From assembly GCA_024734555.1 (NCBI GenBank), contig JANPWX010000651.1:146742-210741 (forward strand): a stretch of 64,000 nt of DNA, in the 5' to 3' direction. The notes under the pieces were generated by a model that did not search any database, was not told where the DNA came from, and saw only the letters and a program-made list of their open reading frames with translations. The DNA comes from Trochalopteron elliotii (Eukaryota > Chordata > Aves > Passeriformes > Leiothrichidae). Shown here in pieces: positions 22,701 to 37,700 of the stretch. The position numbers and the translations under genes were made by a program. How positions within the stretch are numbered: position 1 is the first letter of the stretch; every line of letters begins with the position of its first letter.

Positions 22701-25700
22701 GACATTCAGCCCTGTCTACCAGAGAGGACAGAAGATTTGGCACCTACCAGAGTGCGGTACTCCAGGTCCTCTCTCAGAAGACGGTTGTCATTCAGGGTGT
22801 ATTTGGCCTTCCCTGTCACCCAGTCAACTGGCCCCTTGTCCACCTGGTGTTTGATTCCTCGAAACAGCATGTAAAGGGGCTCCCCAACAGAATCCTGGCA
22901 TGGAAAGGAAGGAGAGAAATTCAGCTTGCTCCTTCCAGCAGGGCCCCAGACCTGCAAACATGTGTATCAAGCAGGACTGAGGATACAGCAGCTGAGCCAC
23001 AGTAGGCAAAGACAGAGCCTGTGCCAACAGCTTCAGCTCCATGCACAGGAAAAGTGCACCATCCAGCCACCAGAGAGATGCACACGACCAAGGTATTGCT
23101 CTGCCTCTGTGCCACTCATCTGAGAGACTCCTTGTCACCTCCCTCAGCCCTCCAGAAAAGGAATTAGACAAGCACCTGTTCTCCCATGCACAGAGCAGCC
23201 TGTGGCCTGTGTGTTTCAAGATAAAGGAGCTACACTGAGGCCTCCATGATCCAGTGACACATCCTGGAAACGAGTGGTGTTGATGCTGATTTAACAACCC
23301 CTGCTCTCAGTGAGCAGCCCAGCTCTTATTCTCTGAAATACAGGGTGACCCTGGCACTATTTCAGCTACAAGTGAGGCACAAAGCAAAGCTGTGCGTGTT
23401 TCCCCTCTTTTGGCCCCTCTACATCACAACAGGACAAAGAGCTCACCCTCACAAATGCATACAGGCAGATGGACATCCAGTTGGTTAACAGCTTCTCTAC
23501 CACTGTTTCTGTCCTGAAAGAGAGCATCAGGGTGGTCACAAGAATGTGGTGCAGAACTGGGGGAGATTTGGAGGTAAAGATCACTCCCTTTGGAAGAAGA
23601 GCACACTAAGTCATGATACAGAATGGAGAGGAAAAAAAAAAAAGCCTTTTGAGACCAGCACAGTTAATACTTTTGACACTACTTATTGGAAGCGCTCGCC
23701 AGCCTGAAGGAGGCACCAAATTACAGAATTGGCGAGACAAGAAGCAGGGAACAGTGAAAAGCCTCTGGCAGGTCTCAAACAAGGGAAATGTGTTAGATCA
23801 GAAGGATGGACCAGCTGGGAGGGTATTGGGGTTCTAAACATGGGACATATCTCAGTTTAGCTTCCAAACATGGCATGACTGAGAACCCAGGGTCCTCTAA
23901 ATAGCGAAGTGGGATTAGAAGACTTGGCAGAGCCTTTTAGAGCTTGCCAGCCAGGAAGAAAGGCTCTGTCCCCTCAGATAGCTGCCAGTGCGACCAGGCT
24001 GGCTCACTCACCTCCGCAGCATCAGCTTGGGATTCTTGGCCACATACTGCTCCACAAGGTCATTCAAGAGTGTTTTGAGGATGTCAGTGAAGTACTCCAG
24101 CTTCCCATGCAGTGACACGGTGAGCAGCGATGCCACATAGGCCCGGTCTCTCGGAGAGAAAGTGCGCTGGATCTCCAGAGTGTGGATGAACTGGTGGGGA
24201 GAGAGATAAGCCAGTGTGTGAATCTGCTGAAAACAAAGCAGCCACAGCTGCTGGCTCTTGGAAGGAGCGGTGCAGGGAGCTGTTAAGGAATGAACCTTAA
24301 CAGACACTGCCCACTCCTGCAGCCAGGAGGCTCTGGCCCTGCAGCAGGCTGCCAGCAGAGAGAGGGACATTACCTTGGTGAGGAAGAGCTTGCTGTTGAG
24401 GAGGTTGGAGAGCTGGACCAAGCCCTGCTCCACTGTTTGCCGTCGGCACTCAGGGATGTCAAGGTCCCTTTGCAGTGGTGACTCACGGTGGCCCGGAAAG
24501 AAAACGCGTTCTGCGTAGGACTTGTAGTCCAGGAAGGGGATCCCTGTGCCCACAAGGTCACTTGTGAGGTCCATCATCTCAGTCATCAGGTCTGAGGGAA
24601 AGGAAAATGCCCATGAGGATGACACAACTGACATGACCTCAACCAATGGTGCAGAGCATGAGGTAAGGGGAGGAACCAGGGCCAGCAGCATGGGACTGAG
24701 AAAGAGGAAGGATGTTTCCTGTCAGGAAGAGGCATGTTGGGGTCTCATTGCTAGAACATTTAAAACTAGACCAGGCAGCAAGAGAAACAGCATGAGGAAA
24801 GTTCTAATCAGGAGCGGGTTTCCAATTTTATAAAGAGGAAGCCACTATTCAGCACACATCTGTGGTTACAGGTATTACCTACATCAAAGATAGAGTATTA
24901 GAGACCTGCTCCTCACTCCTTCACACATGAATTGGGGACTATAGTCTCAGTCACCTGCAGAGCCCCAAGTCTCCTGCAGTTGTAAAGAGCTGAAGTACAA
25001 GGTTTGTAAGCTCAGAACATGGGCTGCAATTCAACTTGCCCTATACAAAGACTGGGCTAGTAGCTGTCCTTAAGATCCCTCCAAGTGTGCTGTCTTGACT
25101 TTAGCTCTTCATCTGAGCCTGGAGGATGAAGTGTAGAATGAGAGAGGATTGCATAGATGCTCTGAATTAAAGAATTAAAAAAGCAAGAATTTGGCTCTGT
25201 GTTTCCATGCTTTGGCACAGGATGAATTATTGCCTGCTCTGAGCTACGCAGACAAGTACACAGGAATGGGAAGAGAGGTAAAGTTGAAGATGGTTCTCCA
25301 AGTTTCCCTGACGCTACAAGAACCCAGGAGCTCAGTGACTGACCTGTGAATTCCTTTTTGCATCTGTCCCGAACACTCGTTTCCAGATTTTCCAGCTGGA
25401 TTTGAACTTTCTTGTAATCCCTCAGAGCCTGTTTGCTCTTTCTCCTGCAATAAGAAGAAAATTGTTCCTGGTGGCACTAGCCCAGGGACTGTCCTTGCCA
25501 GCTGCTGTGTTGCTGCCAAAGACTCCAGGGCAGTTGATGCTGAGGCGATTTCTACAGAGCATCATCTTTGCAGGATACCACACAGTGTTCCATAAACTAG
25601 ATGTGTCTCTTGAAGCACCCATTAGATTCTGAATGAACCACAGTGTAGACTGTGACTAGCAGCCCAACATGCCTCCCGCATCCACCACCACCACTCAGAA

Positions 25701-28700
25701 TTTGGCACAAAATAAAAAAACCTGTAACCTTGTTTAGGTGCAAGATGTACATGCTTTGTCACATCCACTGAAGAACTTTGTGAGGAACTTAAAGGCCTCA
25801 TACACACCAGAACTTCTTACCTGTATATGAAGACGATGACCAGGACAATCAGCGCCACAAAGGATGCACCGACACCCAAACCAATCTGTGCCTCCAGTGG
25901 GAAGGTGAGCTGGCTTTCTGTGTCATACTGCACTCGGCCCAGGAGGAAGTTCAGGTTTCCCATCTGAACCTTCAGAGAAGAAAGCATTTGCCAAGATGAT
26001 TCCATTCCTCTGTGCAGGAATGAAATACAAAGCCAGGGCTTCTCCAGAATGAGCACAGGGGGCACAGAGCTGCCCACAGTGAACCCAGCTCTACTGTTTA
26101 CTTTCAGGCAACTTTAGCCATTAAGAGCAGAATTTGAGAACAAGATCAGCTCCTTGCCTGCCTTGCTCCTACCTCTGTTACCTCCCCCATCCCTCAGCAG
26201 GGCGTCTGCCTTTCCTAACTTCACATCCCACAGCCTCCTCTTGCACATGCTCCAGGAAATGACAGGATTTCTGGCAGAGCTGCCAATTCCCTACCGTGAA
26301 CTCTGGGAGCAGGTCTGTGCCCTCCCGCTTGGTGCGGTGCCGCGGAGCCGGCTGCTCCGAGGGGGGCTCGCAGTAGAGGTGATTCCTTGTTAGTGTCTTC
26401 ACCACACAGATTCCTTCCCCAATCATAGCCATAACTTCATCCTTGGAAATAGCCAGATCTAGATTTTCCCCCTGAAATAGATTTGGACAGCACATGAGAT
26501 CAGGGGAAAAAACAGCTATGTATTGCCATGGCTTCAGAGAAGATGGAGGAGATCAATACCATGAGACAAAAGCAGCTTTTTTTCTTCTTTGTTTAGGCTC
26601 ACATGTGAATAGGCTGCAGGAGGTTAACTTGGTAAGCAAAAAAATTCAGTTGCATATGATTTAGATTTAGCTTTAGGACCTGTAGCACACTGCATAAGTA
26701 CAGTTATAAATAGCCTGTCCTCTTGAGGCTCTTCAGCCAAAACACAGCTAAGCTCAGCTCTTCACTCTGTATATTTAAAAAGGTACTCTCATGTCAGTTA
26801 ACCTGCATGTTCAGGTGAGTCAGTCAATGCCTTTCAAAGGTGTAACATATCTGTGCTATTTCTCTTATTTGCTTTAATTTTGGGGGATTAAGACTTTTTC
26901 TTTTTTTAATAAAACCATGCTGACTGGTGTTAATTACATTTTTATGCTTTAATGCTTTCTAAGCTCAGAGATCTGTCAGGTTATCCCAACAGGCTGGCAG
27001 ATCAACCTCCTTGTCTTTTCAAGTTCCCTTCCAGTCTTCTCAAACTGCCCTACATCTCCAAGATGCATTCAACTCCAAGGGCAGTGGTCTAGACATTTCT
27101 AGGTTCTTACATCCTCACAGTTTTTACTCACATGCAGAAAGAGAGCATATGGAGAATGTGCACCTACAGCAGCAGCCTTTACTTTCCTTAAGAGTACTGG
27201 ACTGAGAAGTACCTTTCCATACAAAAGAAACACCTCAGAATTTTTTTTCTTGCATGTACAGTAAAAATAGTCACTGTGCTCTTCTGTATCATCTTTAATG
27301 AGTGATTTTCCTGCCTTCACTTAGTAACAGGTCTTCCCCACTGGCAGGGTTCTTTTACTCCTAAGTTACGTCTAGAGGAAACTGAAGTCATTATGAGACA
27401 GTCAGCAGCTGAGAACAGGATGTTGGGATAATGTAGTACTAATATCTCATATACAAACAGTTTATTAGGATTAAAAAGCCCCCAAAAAACAAACCACAGA
27501 AGTTTCTGCAAGCCCTCTGAAGCCCCTAACAATGATTTATGGACTCAAGAGGTTTTTTTGATGCACTCTTTTCCATCCTCTTATACTATATCTCACAGGC
27601 CAAAGCAGATGTGCTGTGGCAGGTTGTAACCTGTCAAATGTTTTAAAAACCTTGGATGCTGCATGACACTAACTTAAAACTTCATACAAGGAACATTAAT
27701 TCCAGCTGGTTTCTGTCTTACCTCCACAGAGATGACACTCCCTGGCTTGTGACGATATGGTTTGGCAGGGTCCTCAGCATTCAGTGGTTTTAGGATGGGG
27801 TTGACTTCATAAGAGAAAGGCATGGGATGCAGTGAGTTGAAATCAAAACTCAGATTATCCAGAATAAATTCCAGTTTGATACGGACACTCCTCAACAGCA
27901 GGTTAATGGCTGGAGTTTTGCACAGTATCAGGTAGGAAGAGTTAACAAGACATGGTTCTTCAAACTGAGGAAAAAGGCAAAAAGAGTGTCAGTAATGAAA
28001 CACTTCTCCTGCAGCTTGGCAATACTTTCCACTCCAAACAATCTGGGGCCAGTCTGCATTCTTCTAATCTGGAAAAATGCCAGAAGAACCCTGCTTAACT
28101 GTAAAGGGGAAAAATCCAGGATCTGAGGAATTCCCCATGTTCCTCTAAAGGAAAGCTTTCATAACACTGGTTTTGTTGGAAGGTCTCAGCAGTGGGAATC
28201 AGCTCTGACATTCCCCTGGCAGCAAATTCTGGAGAGAGACCAGCTTTAGATTTCCCTGCTGAGAGAACAGGACCAAATACCTTCAATGCAAGGCTGTTTT
28301 CCCAGTCTGAATGCTTCTGTGAAAGTGTTCCCATGCCTGGTTGGATATGTTTTATACATTTGGTGAAAGAGTCTTCGAGTCTTTTTTTTTTCTGCCCTAC
28401 AGCCACAAATCTTTCCTAAGAACATTGATAAAACCAGCTGTTATTGATGCATGTGCATCAGGAGCACATTTACGTACAGGAAGCCCTTCATCATTTGCAC
28501 TAATAATGGAAATCCTTCTTGTACTTGGGCTGCCAAACCACCCTCTACCTCTGCAAATTGTGCTGCATGCTCTGTGACCTTGGTGACCACATCAATACCT
28601 CTGTAATGACCCATCGCAGCAGACTGGCAGCAGGAGAGCAGAAAATTATCGTGGTGCTGATAATTTCACTGCCTGGTTTTGTTTCTCAGTGAAAGAGATC

Positions 28701-31700
28701 CCAGAAACTATAGGGACAGACTGAAATATGCAAAAGGAAGAATCTGAAGCACAGACACATTGAGCCACACAAGCTCTCTGGCTCAGATGTAGATTTCTTT
28801 ATCTCCACACTGCTGCCTTGCTGTTTCTGCCCCACATCACAATCCTGCACATCTCTAGGCAGAGGCAGACCCAGCCCATGGAAATGTTTGCTTAACTTCT
28901 CAGTCTGGCAGAGAACACTTCCATGGGCCGAGACTGTTGGTACAATCCAAGCAGATAACAGCAAGTGGTGGGAGGGGAAAAAGCCCTAGGGACAGGAAGT
29001 CCACCTCTTCAGGGGTAGAAGATCAACCTTGTGCACCTACATCCCCACTGAGTGCTGTGCTACCTGCTGGATGCTGCACAGAGAATCCTCAGGACACTCA
29101 GAGTCTGGGATGATCCTTCGCCATCGCCCGGCTCCTCGGCGCCGGCGTTCCGATGGAGAAACTGTAACTCGGATCTTTGGTTTCTGTACAACATCCAAGT
29201 TGTATCCATGAACTCTGAGCACTCTCCCTCCACTGAAAGACAAAAGTAGCTGATCTGACTCACCTGTTATGCATGAGCTCAATTTTGTCCATGCTCCCAT
29301 CCCTCTGTTTATATGCTCATTCTTACAACCCTTACTCCAAAGTGCCACTCAGAGAGATGCCTTTGGTGCTGCACCCCCAGCACACTGCCCAGGGAAAGGG
29401 ACACTCATTCTTTCTACCTGAGGAAGCTTTTAGGTGGCTCTGCAAAAGTGATGTTGGGATCCAGAGTGTATCTGAAAAGGAATCCTTCCAATCTCCGTTC
29501 TTGCTCCCCGTATTTGATGGTGACTGGGAGTTCTGTGGACACATTGCTGGGACTTGTCTGGCATGCCAGCTGATCCTCTGTCATTTCAGAGAGGCTTGGA
29601 GAGACAAGAAGAACAAAGCATTAACACAGCCACTGCAGAAACATTTTATAGTACTGTGCCTTTCTCTTTGCAGAGAGTCTGCAAACCTCCTTCTATTTTC
29701 CTAAATCTCATGCTGAAAGCTCTTGTGTCATATCTGTGCAAGTAATAATTGCTGGGCAGCTGTCAGGAGCAGCACATGGACAAAAAGCACATACAGTCAC
29801 TGTCCAGACTGAAGGGACTGAGCACATGCTACCAAGGCATATGCAGTTTCTCACCAGCAGTGAGGTGAGGCAGGTATACATGTCCCAGGGTGCAAGAGAA
29901 CAAGCAGCTCTTGGGATCAGGCTGGAGGAGCCAGCTGCAGCTCCCCACCAGCAAAAGCACAGTCAGGATGGGTTACAGTCCTGTCAAGGGACAAGCAGAA
30001 CAGAGGTGAGCAGCCCTGCTGACATCCAGGGAAGATAGGCCAGAATCTAAGCTGGTTGAGGTTGCTGCCATGACCCTCACAGGGAAGACCCCCTGGAACA
30101 CAGAGGAAAGCAGAGCTCCAGCTGCTCCAGGTAGCATCACACCCTGTGAGGCTCTGGGAAGGACTCAGGGCAATCACAGATAGCACATTGGCAAGTTCTG
30201 ATCTTACATTTGACAAGGGAGGTCTCCAAGCAGGACACTGATCTCATTAGGATGCCCAGTCAGCAGCTTTGAGCCTAGAAGGGTAAGGCAGGTTCCTCCT
30301 GCTTTGGGACCCTGAGTTGGAACAATGGATTTCAGCTCTGGATTCTACAAGAGGGAGGAAAAAAAAGGGAAGTGAGTGACAAGGACCCCAAAAGACAAGA
30401 CAAGGAAAGAAAACAGCAGAATGTGTTCAGTGTCCTCCAATGCTGTGAAAATAGAAGCTACAGATCCAAACCACACACAGGCCTCAGCTATACTCCAGCA
30501 GGTACTTTACTGATCAGAGGAGGGATCAATCACACCAGCAAGAACCACAAATCGAAGCCCTTTCCACAGATTGCCAAAGGCATATGGATGCTGCAAACAG
30601 CAGAGCTGTGAGCCTCACACACAAACCCAAGGATTAGCAGTCCAAAGGGATTGCTCAGATCAGTAACTGGATTAATAACTCAGGTTAGGAAAAACAAGGT
30701 AGCAAATAAATTGCCTGTTTGCCTAGCAGATGAGGAGATTAACAGCAGGGAGCTCTAAGAACTTTTGTTGAGACCTGTGCTGTAACTAAAAAAAAACTTA
30801 GTACCACTGAGGAGCTGCAGCAAAATTTAGAGAAACCAGGCAGAGTGACACAAGTAAGTCACTGCTGACAAACAAAAAGAAAGATCCATGAAGTAAGAAG
30901 GAGGAGGGAGAGTTACAGGATAAAAAGCAAACACATACACCATTGCTAGTCTCTAAATGGCATCCTGGTGATAACCGAGAGAAGAGCAACAAGCATAATC
31001 TAGTACATAAAATGGTTTTATCAAGCCAAAAATGGAAGAGCTTAAGACTTGTCAGAATCTCTTCCCCATACCCATGGGAGAGGGGGACACACAACTACAT
31101 ACATAACTTGTGAATTACACAGAAAGGAAGAAAAAGAAGCAATTGTATTTAAAAGTTACTTAAGTATTATTTTATAGTTGCTGGGTTTAAGACATCAAAA
31201 AGTTATCAGAAACATGTTTAAAAATGATAGGAAACATTTCTCTGCACAATGCACAAGAATTTTGGACTTACTGCCACCAGATGCTGAAAGTCAGAAGATA
31301 AAAGCATGTTCAAACAGCAATTTGCATATTAACAAAAGAAAAGTCAGAAGTCTAAGTAAGATGTTAAGCCATCAATAAAAAAAATCTTCAACTTGGAAAC
31401 ACAGAGGAAAAATACAGAGTATCTTTAAGTATTTAACAGTTACCATTGTCAAAAAAGAAATAAAATCACTAGGTTACAGGATCTTTAGTATTACCCAGCA
31501 TAGCTGTTTTTATAATCTAAAGAGGAGTGAGAGAGGAACAAACCAAACCAAAAAAAAAAAAAAATCCCAGTACACCACACAACACAAGTAGCAGAAAAAT
31601 CAGATAAAAATACCAGCAGCAAGTGCCAAGTAGAGTCCTGTAAGTTCATGCAATAAGCAGCCATTTAGCAGAGATAGTGGGAAAACAGGGGAGATATTAT

Positions 31701-34700
31701 AGTTACGTTACCTGATAGGTAAAAACATGACCAGAAACTCCACGACCTCCTCCAGGCACTTCCACCACTATATGCCCAAACCTCTCTGTCCAGCTCCCGC
31801 CAGTGACGCACACGATGCTGCAGGACAATCCAAGAACAAAGTCACACCAGGGGAGAGCAGGAGAGCTGCATCCACTGTAGCATGTCCTAGAAACATCTAG
31901 CAACCACAGTTCCCTTCTTCCAGCCTTATCTGATGCTCAGAAAATGCAACCAAACATCGAGAAACACCTCTAAAAAAGCTGGGTTAGGTGCAGCAGAAAA
32001 AAGCAGGGACCAGTTCCAAACAGGCCCATCCTATCTAAGATTATTCTTTCTGGGACAGACAGGATGAATCCCAGTGTGTCACAGATGCACAAGGAGTCCA
32101 AGAACTCATCTATTTTCCAGTGTTGGTCAAAATCAGTTACATCTGGAGGGACCTCAGGCCAGCAGTGGTCAATCCACACATTAGTGCTGTGTCTGATGCA
32201 GGAGAAGACTCAAGGCCTTGGTTTAGCTGTCACTGGTCTTCAGCCAGTGGCCTCTGCAGCCAGATCCCCAGATCTGCACCAGCCATTCCCCCCAGCACTT
32301 TTTCCAGACATAATTTGCTATGGGAGATGTTGACAAGATGAAAAGTCAAACTGTACTTAGAACAGAGAGGCAAGAAGTCCCATGTTACAGCACTGATTTG
32401 CTAACAGAAAAGCTAATCTTCAGGAGACTTCCCAGCCCTCCTGCATAGCAGGAGATTAATTTTGTCCGGGCCTTGCTCAGGAGCGGGTTCCAGGTTCACA
32501 GCTATATCCCCTCAACTAAAGAGGTTGAGGAATTTGAACTTAGGCAGTGCAGTCCAAGCCAAGACCCTGTGATGCCAGGTGATTTACAGATACAGAACAC
32601 AGACAGTGCTAACCCCAGAAAGGTTATGCTCTAATTCTAGGATGAAAACAGAAAGCGGATGGATCCAGACAAACAAATTGCACAGACAGGACAACACTGC
32701 TCAACACAGCAGGCCATTCCCAGCAGGATCTTACCTGGCTCCTAGAGGGAAGGGTGCTACAACTACTACTACCATGGAATGGAAAAACATATTTGTGATA
32801 GCTCTGATAAGAGGTTACTCACAATTGCTCTCCTCTTCTCCTGCTGGTGGTTTGGCTCCTCTACCTCCCTTGTCCAAAATTCCCACCTACCTGCCCTGCC
32901 ACAGGCCAACTACACAAATATCCTTTTCTCCTTGCTTCCTAGTTATCCCTCATTCATACCTCTTAACATCTAACTACTACTTTATTATTTTGTTCTGCCC
33001 TGGCCACACACACCAACTGCACAAATCTCTATCACTGACATAAGCCAGATTCAGCGGGATAGGTCTTTTTTCTTCTCATCCTTCTCCCTGCCACTACTTT
33101 TACAAGCACTGTGTGACCTGACAGGCACTCCTGGCCACCAGAAGAGCGGCACTGGGCCCACCAGGACCTCCTCATCTGTCCCAGGCAGAGAGGATCTTTT
33201 CTTTGAGTTTGTTCCTGGGGGGAAATCCTGCTAGCAAGTGAAGACTGACAGTCTAGGGGTGTGCCTTCAACCACATGTTCCTATCCTCACCCTGTGTTAA
33301 CATGGTCAGGCTATTTCCCTATCAGGGACACTTGCACAAGCCATGTCCTTTGCTTTATTGAAACCTCTGGTGGCTGAGTGAGACACCCATGAAACTGCAG
33401 GGTTCTGAGCCCACAACTCCCTGACCTGACTGTGGGCTTTGTCTGGGCAGTGTGGTTGGAGTACACCATCACTGTTTGGCTGTCACCTTGTACACAACCT
33501 TATCTCTCTAGGGTCACTGCCTGAGCAAATACTCACACAGTGACCTTACTCAGGGCACTCCCTGGGAACAGGCAGGGCTCAACACCTACTACAGCAAAGG
33601 CAAAGACATCTCAGGCTGGGTTAGCAGCCAAGGGAAAAGCCAGCACCTGCCTCTGGGAGGAGGTTTCGCAGATACTCTACCTGCTAGAGATCTCATACTC
33701 TTGAGCATCTACGGCACAGGGAATTCCTGCAACAGTGACAGTTTCTGCAATGTCTTGATGTTTCTGCCCGAGGTTTGAGCCAGTGATGGTGATTCTAGTG
33801 CCACCTTCCACTGGTCCAGACAGGGGGTACACCTGCAAAGACATCCGCGCATGTGTAAATGTCACAGCATCTCAGACCTCCACAGTCTGGGGACTGATCT
33901 ACAGCACAGGGCCCTTCAGCTGCCCCAGTGCAAACTCTGCCTGCTCAGGTCACTGCTGTTGACTCCTTTTACTGGCTTGGACTAGTCCCAGGTTGCAGCC
34001 TCATCAGAAGAAAGGTCATAAAGAACGCTACAGTTGGAGCCTTCTTTCCCATATCTCACTGTTGCCAGCAGTCCCCACCCAGAGGTGATAATTCACTTAG
34101 AAGGCAAAGACTGCCTTGCTTTGCCTTCCCATCGACATGCTGACCACTCCACAGGGCATTTCTGCTGAAGAGTGGGAATGCACAAGCCAATACATGTTAC
34201 TAGTATTGAAGCAGCAAGCACCATTCCCCCCTTAGCATCAGGACAACAATGAATGGCATGCTGCACAAATGTCAAAGCTTTGTCCCTGAGCAGCATCCAA
34301 GGTAAACTAAGACAAGATGCAGCACATGGATGTTGTGTGCCACTGAAGGGAGGACAAGCTGACAGCAAAAGGGACACATGGCTACAGACACTTGTCATGT
34401 GGCAGTTAGCAAGAAACATTTAAAATAAACAGACAAAATTAATTAATTCCAGTAACCTGTCATGCCTTTCTCATTGTTGCTGTGTTGCTGTCATTAGGTT
34501 TTACCCTCCTTTGCCCCAGGCTTAGCTGGGCCAACCTGTTTCAGGGTCTGGCTCAGGAGAGTTAGAGGATCCTTCCTGTGGACCATTTCCCAGCTCCTGA
34601 ATGATTCTGGTGTGCCAGTTTCAGCTGAGACACAAACAAATCATTCCCCACTGTTCTCTACCAGCAAACTGAAAGCCCAGCAACAACAGTCTAGAATCCT

Positions 34701-37700
34701 CACAACACTGAGGGACCCCAATTGAACTTCCTCTTCAGAAAGTCAATAAATTAATGAGCTGCACTGTTTGCACTCTGAGTTCACAGCCCTTTGATTTTCA
34801 CTGCAGGACAGAGCCCTCCTTGCCCTGTGTGCAGTACACCAGTGAGCAAATTACTCACAGAGTGAATGAGAGGTGCTGGACACAGGTCTTCAATTTCTTC
34901 CTTGCAAGAGCCCCTGAAGATACAGCTGGGGTTGTCACCTCCACACCACACACAGTTGTACTTTGAGTCAGCTGTTTGGCAGCGGCTACAATCAGTGTGT
35001 CCCACAGAGCAGTTGTAAAAAGTCACTGCAAAGGAGAAAAATTCAGAGATACCTGCAAACATCCCCACAGGGCACAGCATAACCTTTTACAGACCCCACT
35101 CCTCCTCCTGCCCCCATGACAAGTGACAAAGGTGAAGCTCTGTTTTCCTTAGTTTTCTTGTGATAGGACTACCACAGGTACAAAAAGCCTAATTTGAGGA
35201 CTTCTCAATTCCCTTCCACCTCATCTGCTGTGTTTTTACTGGGAAGGTGTTGCACTCCTACCATGAAGATCTGCAGCACTGTCCACTCGAAGGTGTCGTC
35301 GTCTCTGTACAAACACCACAGCATTGAATTCGAGTTGAGGTGCTGTGTAACTGTACTGCAAAGACAAAGATCATCAAGAGGACTTAACAGAGGCAAAAAC
35401 AAACCAGCTGAATAGGCAAAAAGCACCAGCATCCATATTGTATAGTGCATGGCACATACAGCCTACATGGAGCTTCCATGCATGCAGACAAGGCAGTGTT
35501 AGTTGGGGCAGTGGCAGCACAGGCCTGTCCTCACTGGTTCACAGTCACAGTTCTGCTCCAGAAAGAGTAGCAGGTTTTGGTTCACTAAGATGAATGCTGA
35601 AAACCAAGTCTGTGCTCATAACAATACTTGTCTAACTTCCTAACTGCATTCCTAAGTGGCCAATTCCTATCTACAAGCCACCTGCTCAGAAAGCTGCTCA
35701 AGCTGGCATTTATGTAATTTCAGTAGAACAGACAATGTAGGATCACAATTGGTCTGCAGGGCTCATGTGCACCAGAGCCTGTGTTTTTCTTCTCCCTTAA
35801 CTATATGAGTTTGTGAACTAAAAATAGCATCTCTGCTTGCAAATCTTGCCTTAAGTAAAATTCACACAGCATCCAGAAGTGTACATGTCTGTTTTCATTT
35901 TCCCTGATAATTTTAAATCCACAGGCTTGCTTCTATCACCAAAATCAGTACTAACAGCATTTTTCTTCTCACGAAAGAACAATCATCATGGAGGTTTGAC
36001 AGGAGTCATGATGCAGATAATAACAGACAATAGTGCCTCAAGCTAAAGCAGGAGTGGCACCATGCTGGCCAGTTCAGAGACAGCACCATCCTCTGCTACA
36101 GCCAGTGCAGCAACAGGTCATGTGGCTTAGACTGCACAATCTCCTTGAGGCTGAAGGTACCAGTACTGGCAGGCAGCAGCATCACAGCTAAGGGCCCCAG
36201 AGTGCTAAATATTCTACAAATACTTTTGCAAAATATGCCTCTTTCTCCAGAGCTTGCCTTCCATCCTACCCTTTTGCTGAGCAAAACCAGCACCTGTGTG
36301 AACTGTGAAATGGCACAGTAATCCCAGCACTCACCTGGTTCATCTGGCAAGTGATATAACAGAGGGACTTGTTTGTTTCTTCTCCTTCCACATAAGCTTC
36401 CATCACCACTGTCCTCCCCTCCAAATTCAAGACACATTCATAGTCCCACTGCTGGTCCTACAGGAGGAGACACATGGCACCATTTCTCAGTGATACAGAG
36501 CTTCAGGCTGCACAAGTGTCCTCCTGCCTCTCCAGTTCAGCACATTTCCCCAAGCCACTAAGCCAGCAGCATGCTCCTCCCATTCCCCTTGTTATGCCAA
36601 CTCTGTGCTATATTCAAGGGCTCTCTATGCTGTGACTGCCTCCATGTATGAAAAGCAAACCAACACAAAACACCTAGAACAGAGCACGTGTGTCAGTGTG
36701 TGGAGAACTTAGCACAGAGGGAAATTAAAAAAAAACAAAACAGTGGAACTGTGAAGTTATGCCAGTACATCCCTGTGAAACACTAGCTTGGAGATGAAGA
36801 ATAGAGTACACAGATTAGAGCAGAGCATGTCAAAAACAGTAAGTGTATATTTCTCCTCCTCTGTAAACCTTCCACTGAATTACTTAGATACTTCCTGTAA
36901 AACAGCTAGATATGCATCTCTCTGGAACCAGCTCTGCTCCTCTGAGCAGTGCAGTATGTCAGGTTGAACGTATAAAGTAACAATTAGACTGTGGGCTGCA
37001 TGTTCTGAGTTGTTTTTTTGTCAAAGGTTACTAAATCATCTTCTGTCTTAAGAAGCAAAGAGAATTTTTATCAGAGGCACACCCAAGAAACAGCTGTCAA
37101 GGTTGGTTTTCCCAACTGCAGAAGTTTCAGGTATGGAAGGAATAGCCACATTAACGTGAGCATGCCAGAAAGGAAAGGGAACAGATGACTTGTCTTTAGC
37201 TTATGGAGACACAAACAAACAGGATGGATTCAGCAGAAAGTTATTCCAAGAACTACCCTCTGCAGTGCAGCACAGGTGCAATTTAATCCAAATACATGCA
37301 GATTTTCTCCAGCAGGTAGGCGCACACCTGTACTCTCTCCTTCTCTTGAGTGACCTTCTACACACCAATATATCCAGCTATGGAATTCTTTATGCACAGA
37401 AATAGGTTATTCCTCTAGGAGAAATCTAAGCAGAGTCACAAATTTTTAGCAGTCCTGTGGCCAAGCTTCCCAAACAGTGCTCTGCATTAATGCAATTTCT
37501 TGATGGTGATGGCATTGAGCTGACTACCTGATAGAGGTGGAAGTTCTTTCCCAGCAGGGTTATCTTCCTCGCCACATTGACTGGAAACAGCGAAGATCCC
37601 TGGATTCCCTGCACACAGGGACATGCATTTGGACCCCAGCTAGGCTCTTCACTCTGAAAAAGAACCACAGGACACAACCCCTTCTGTGTGCTGAAATACT

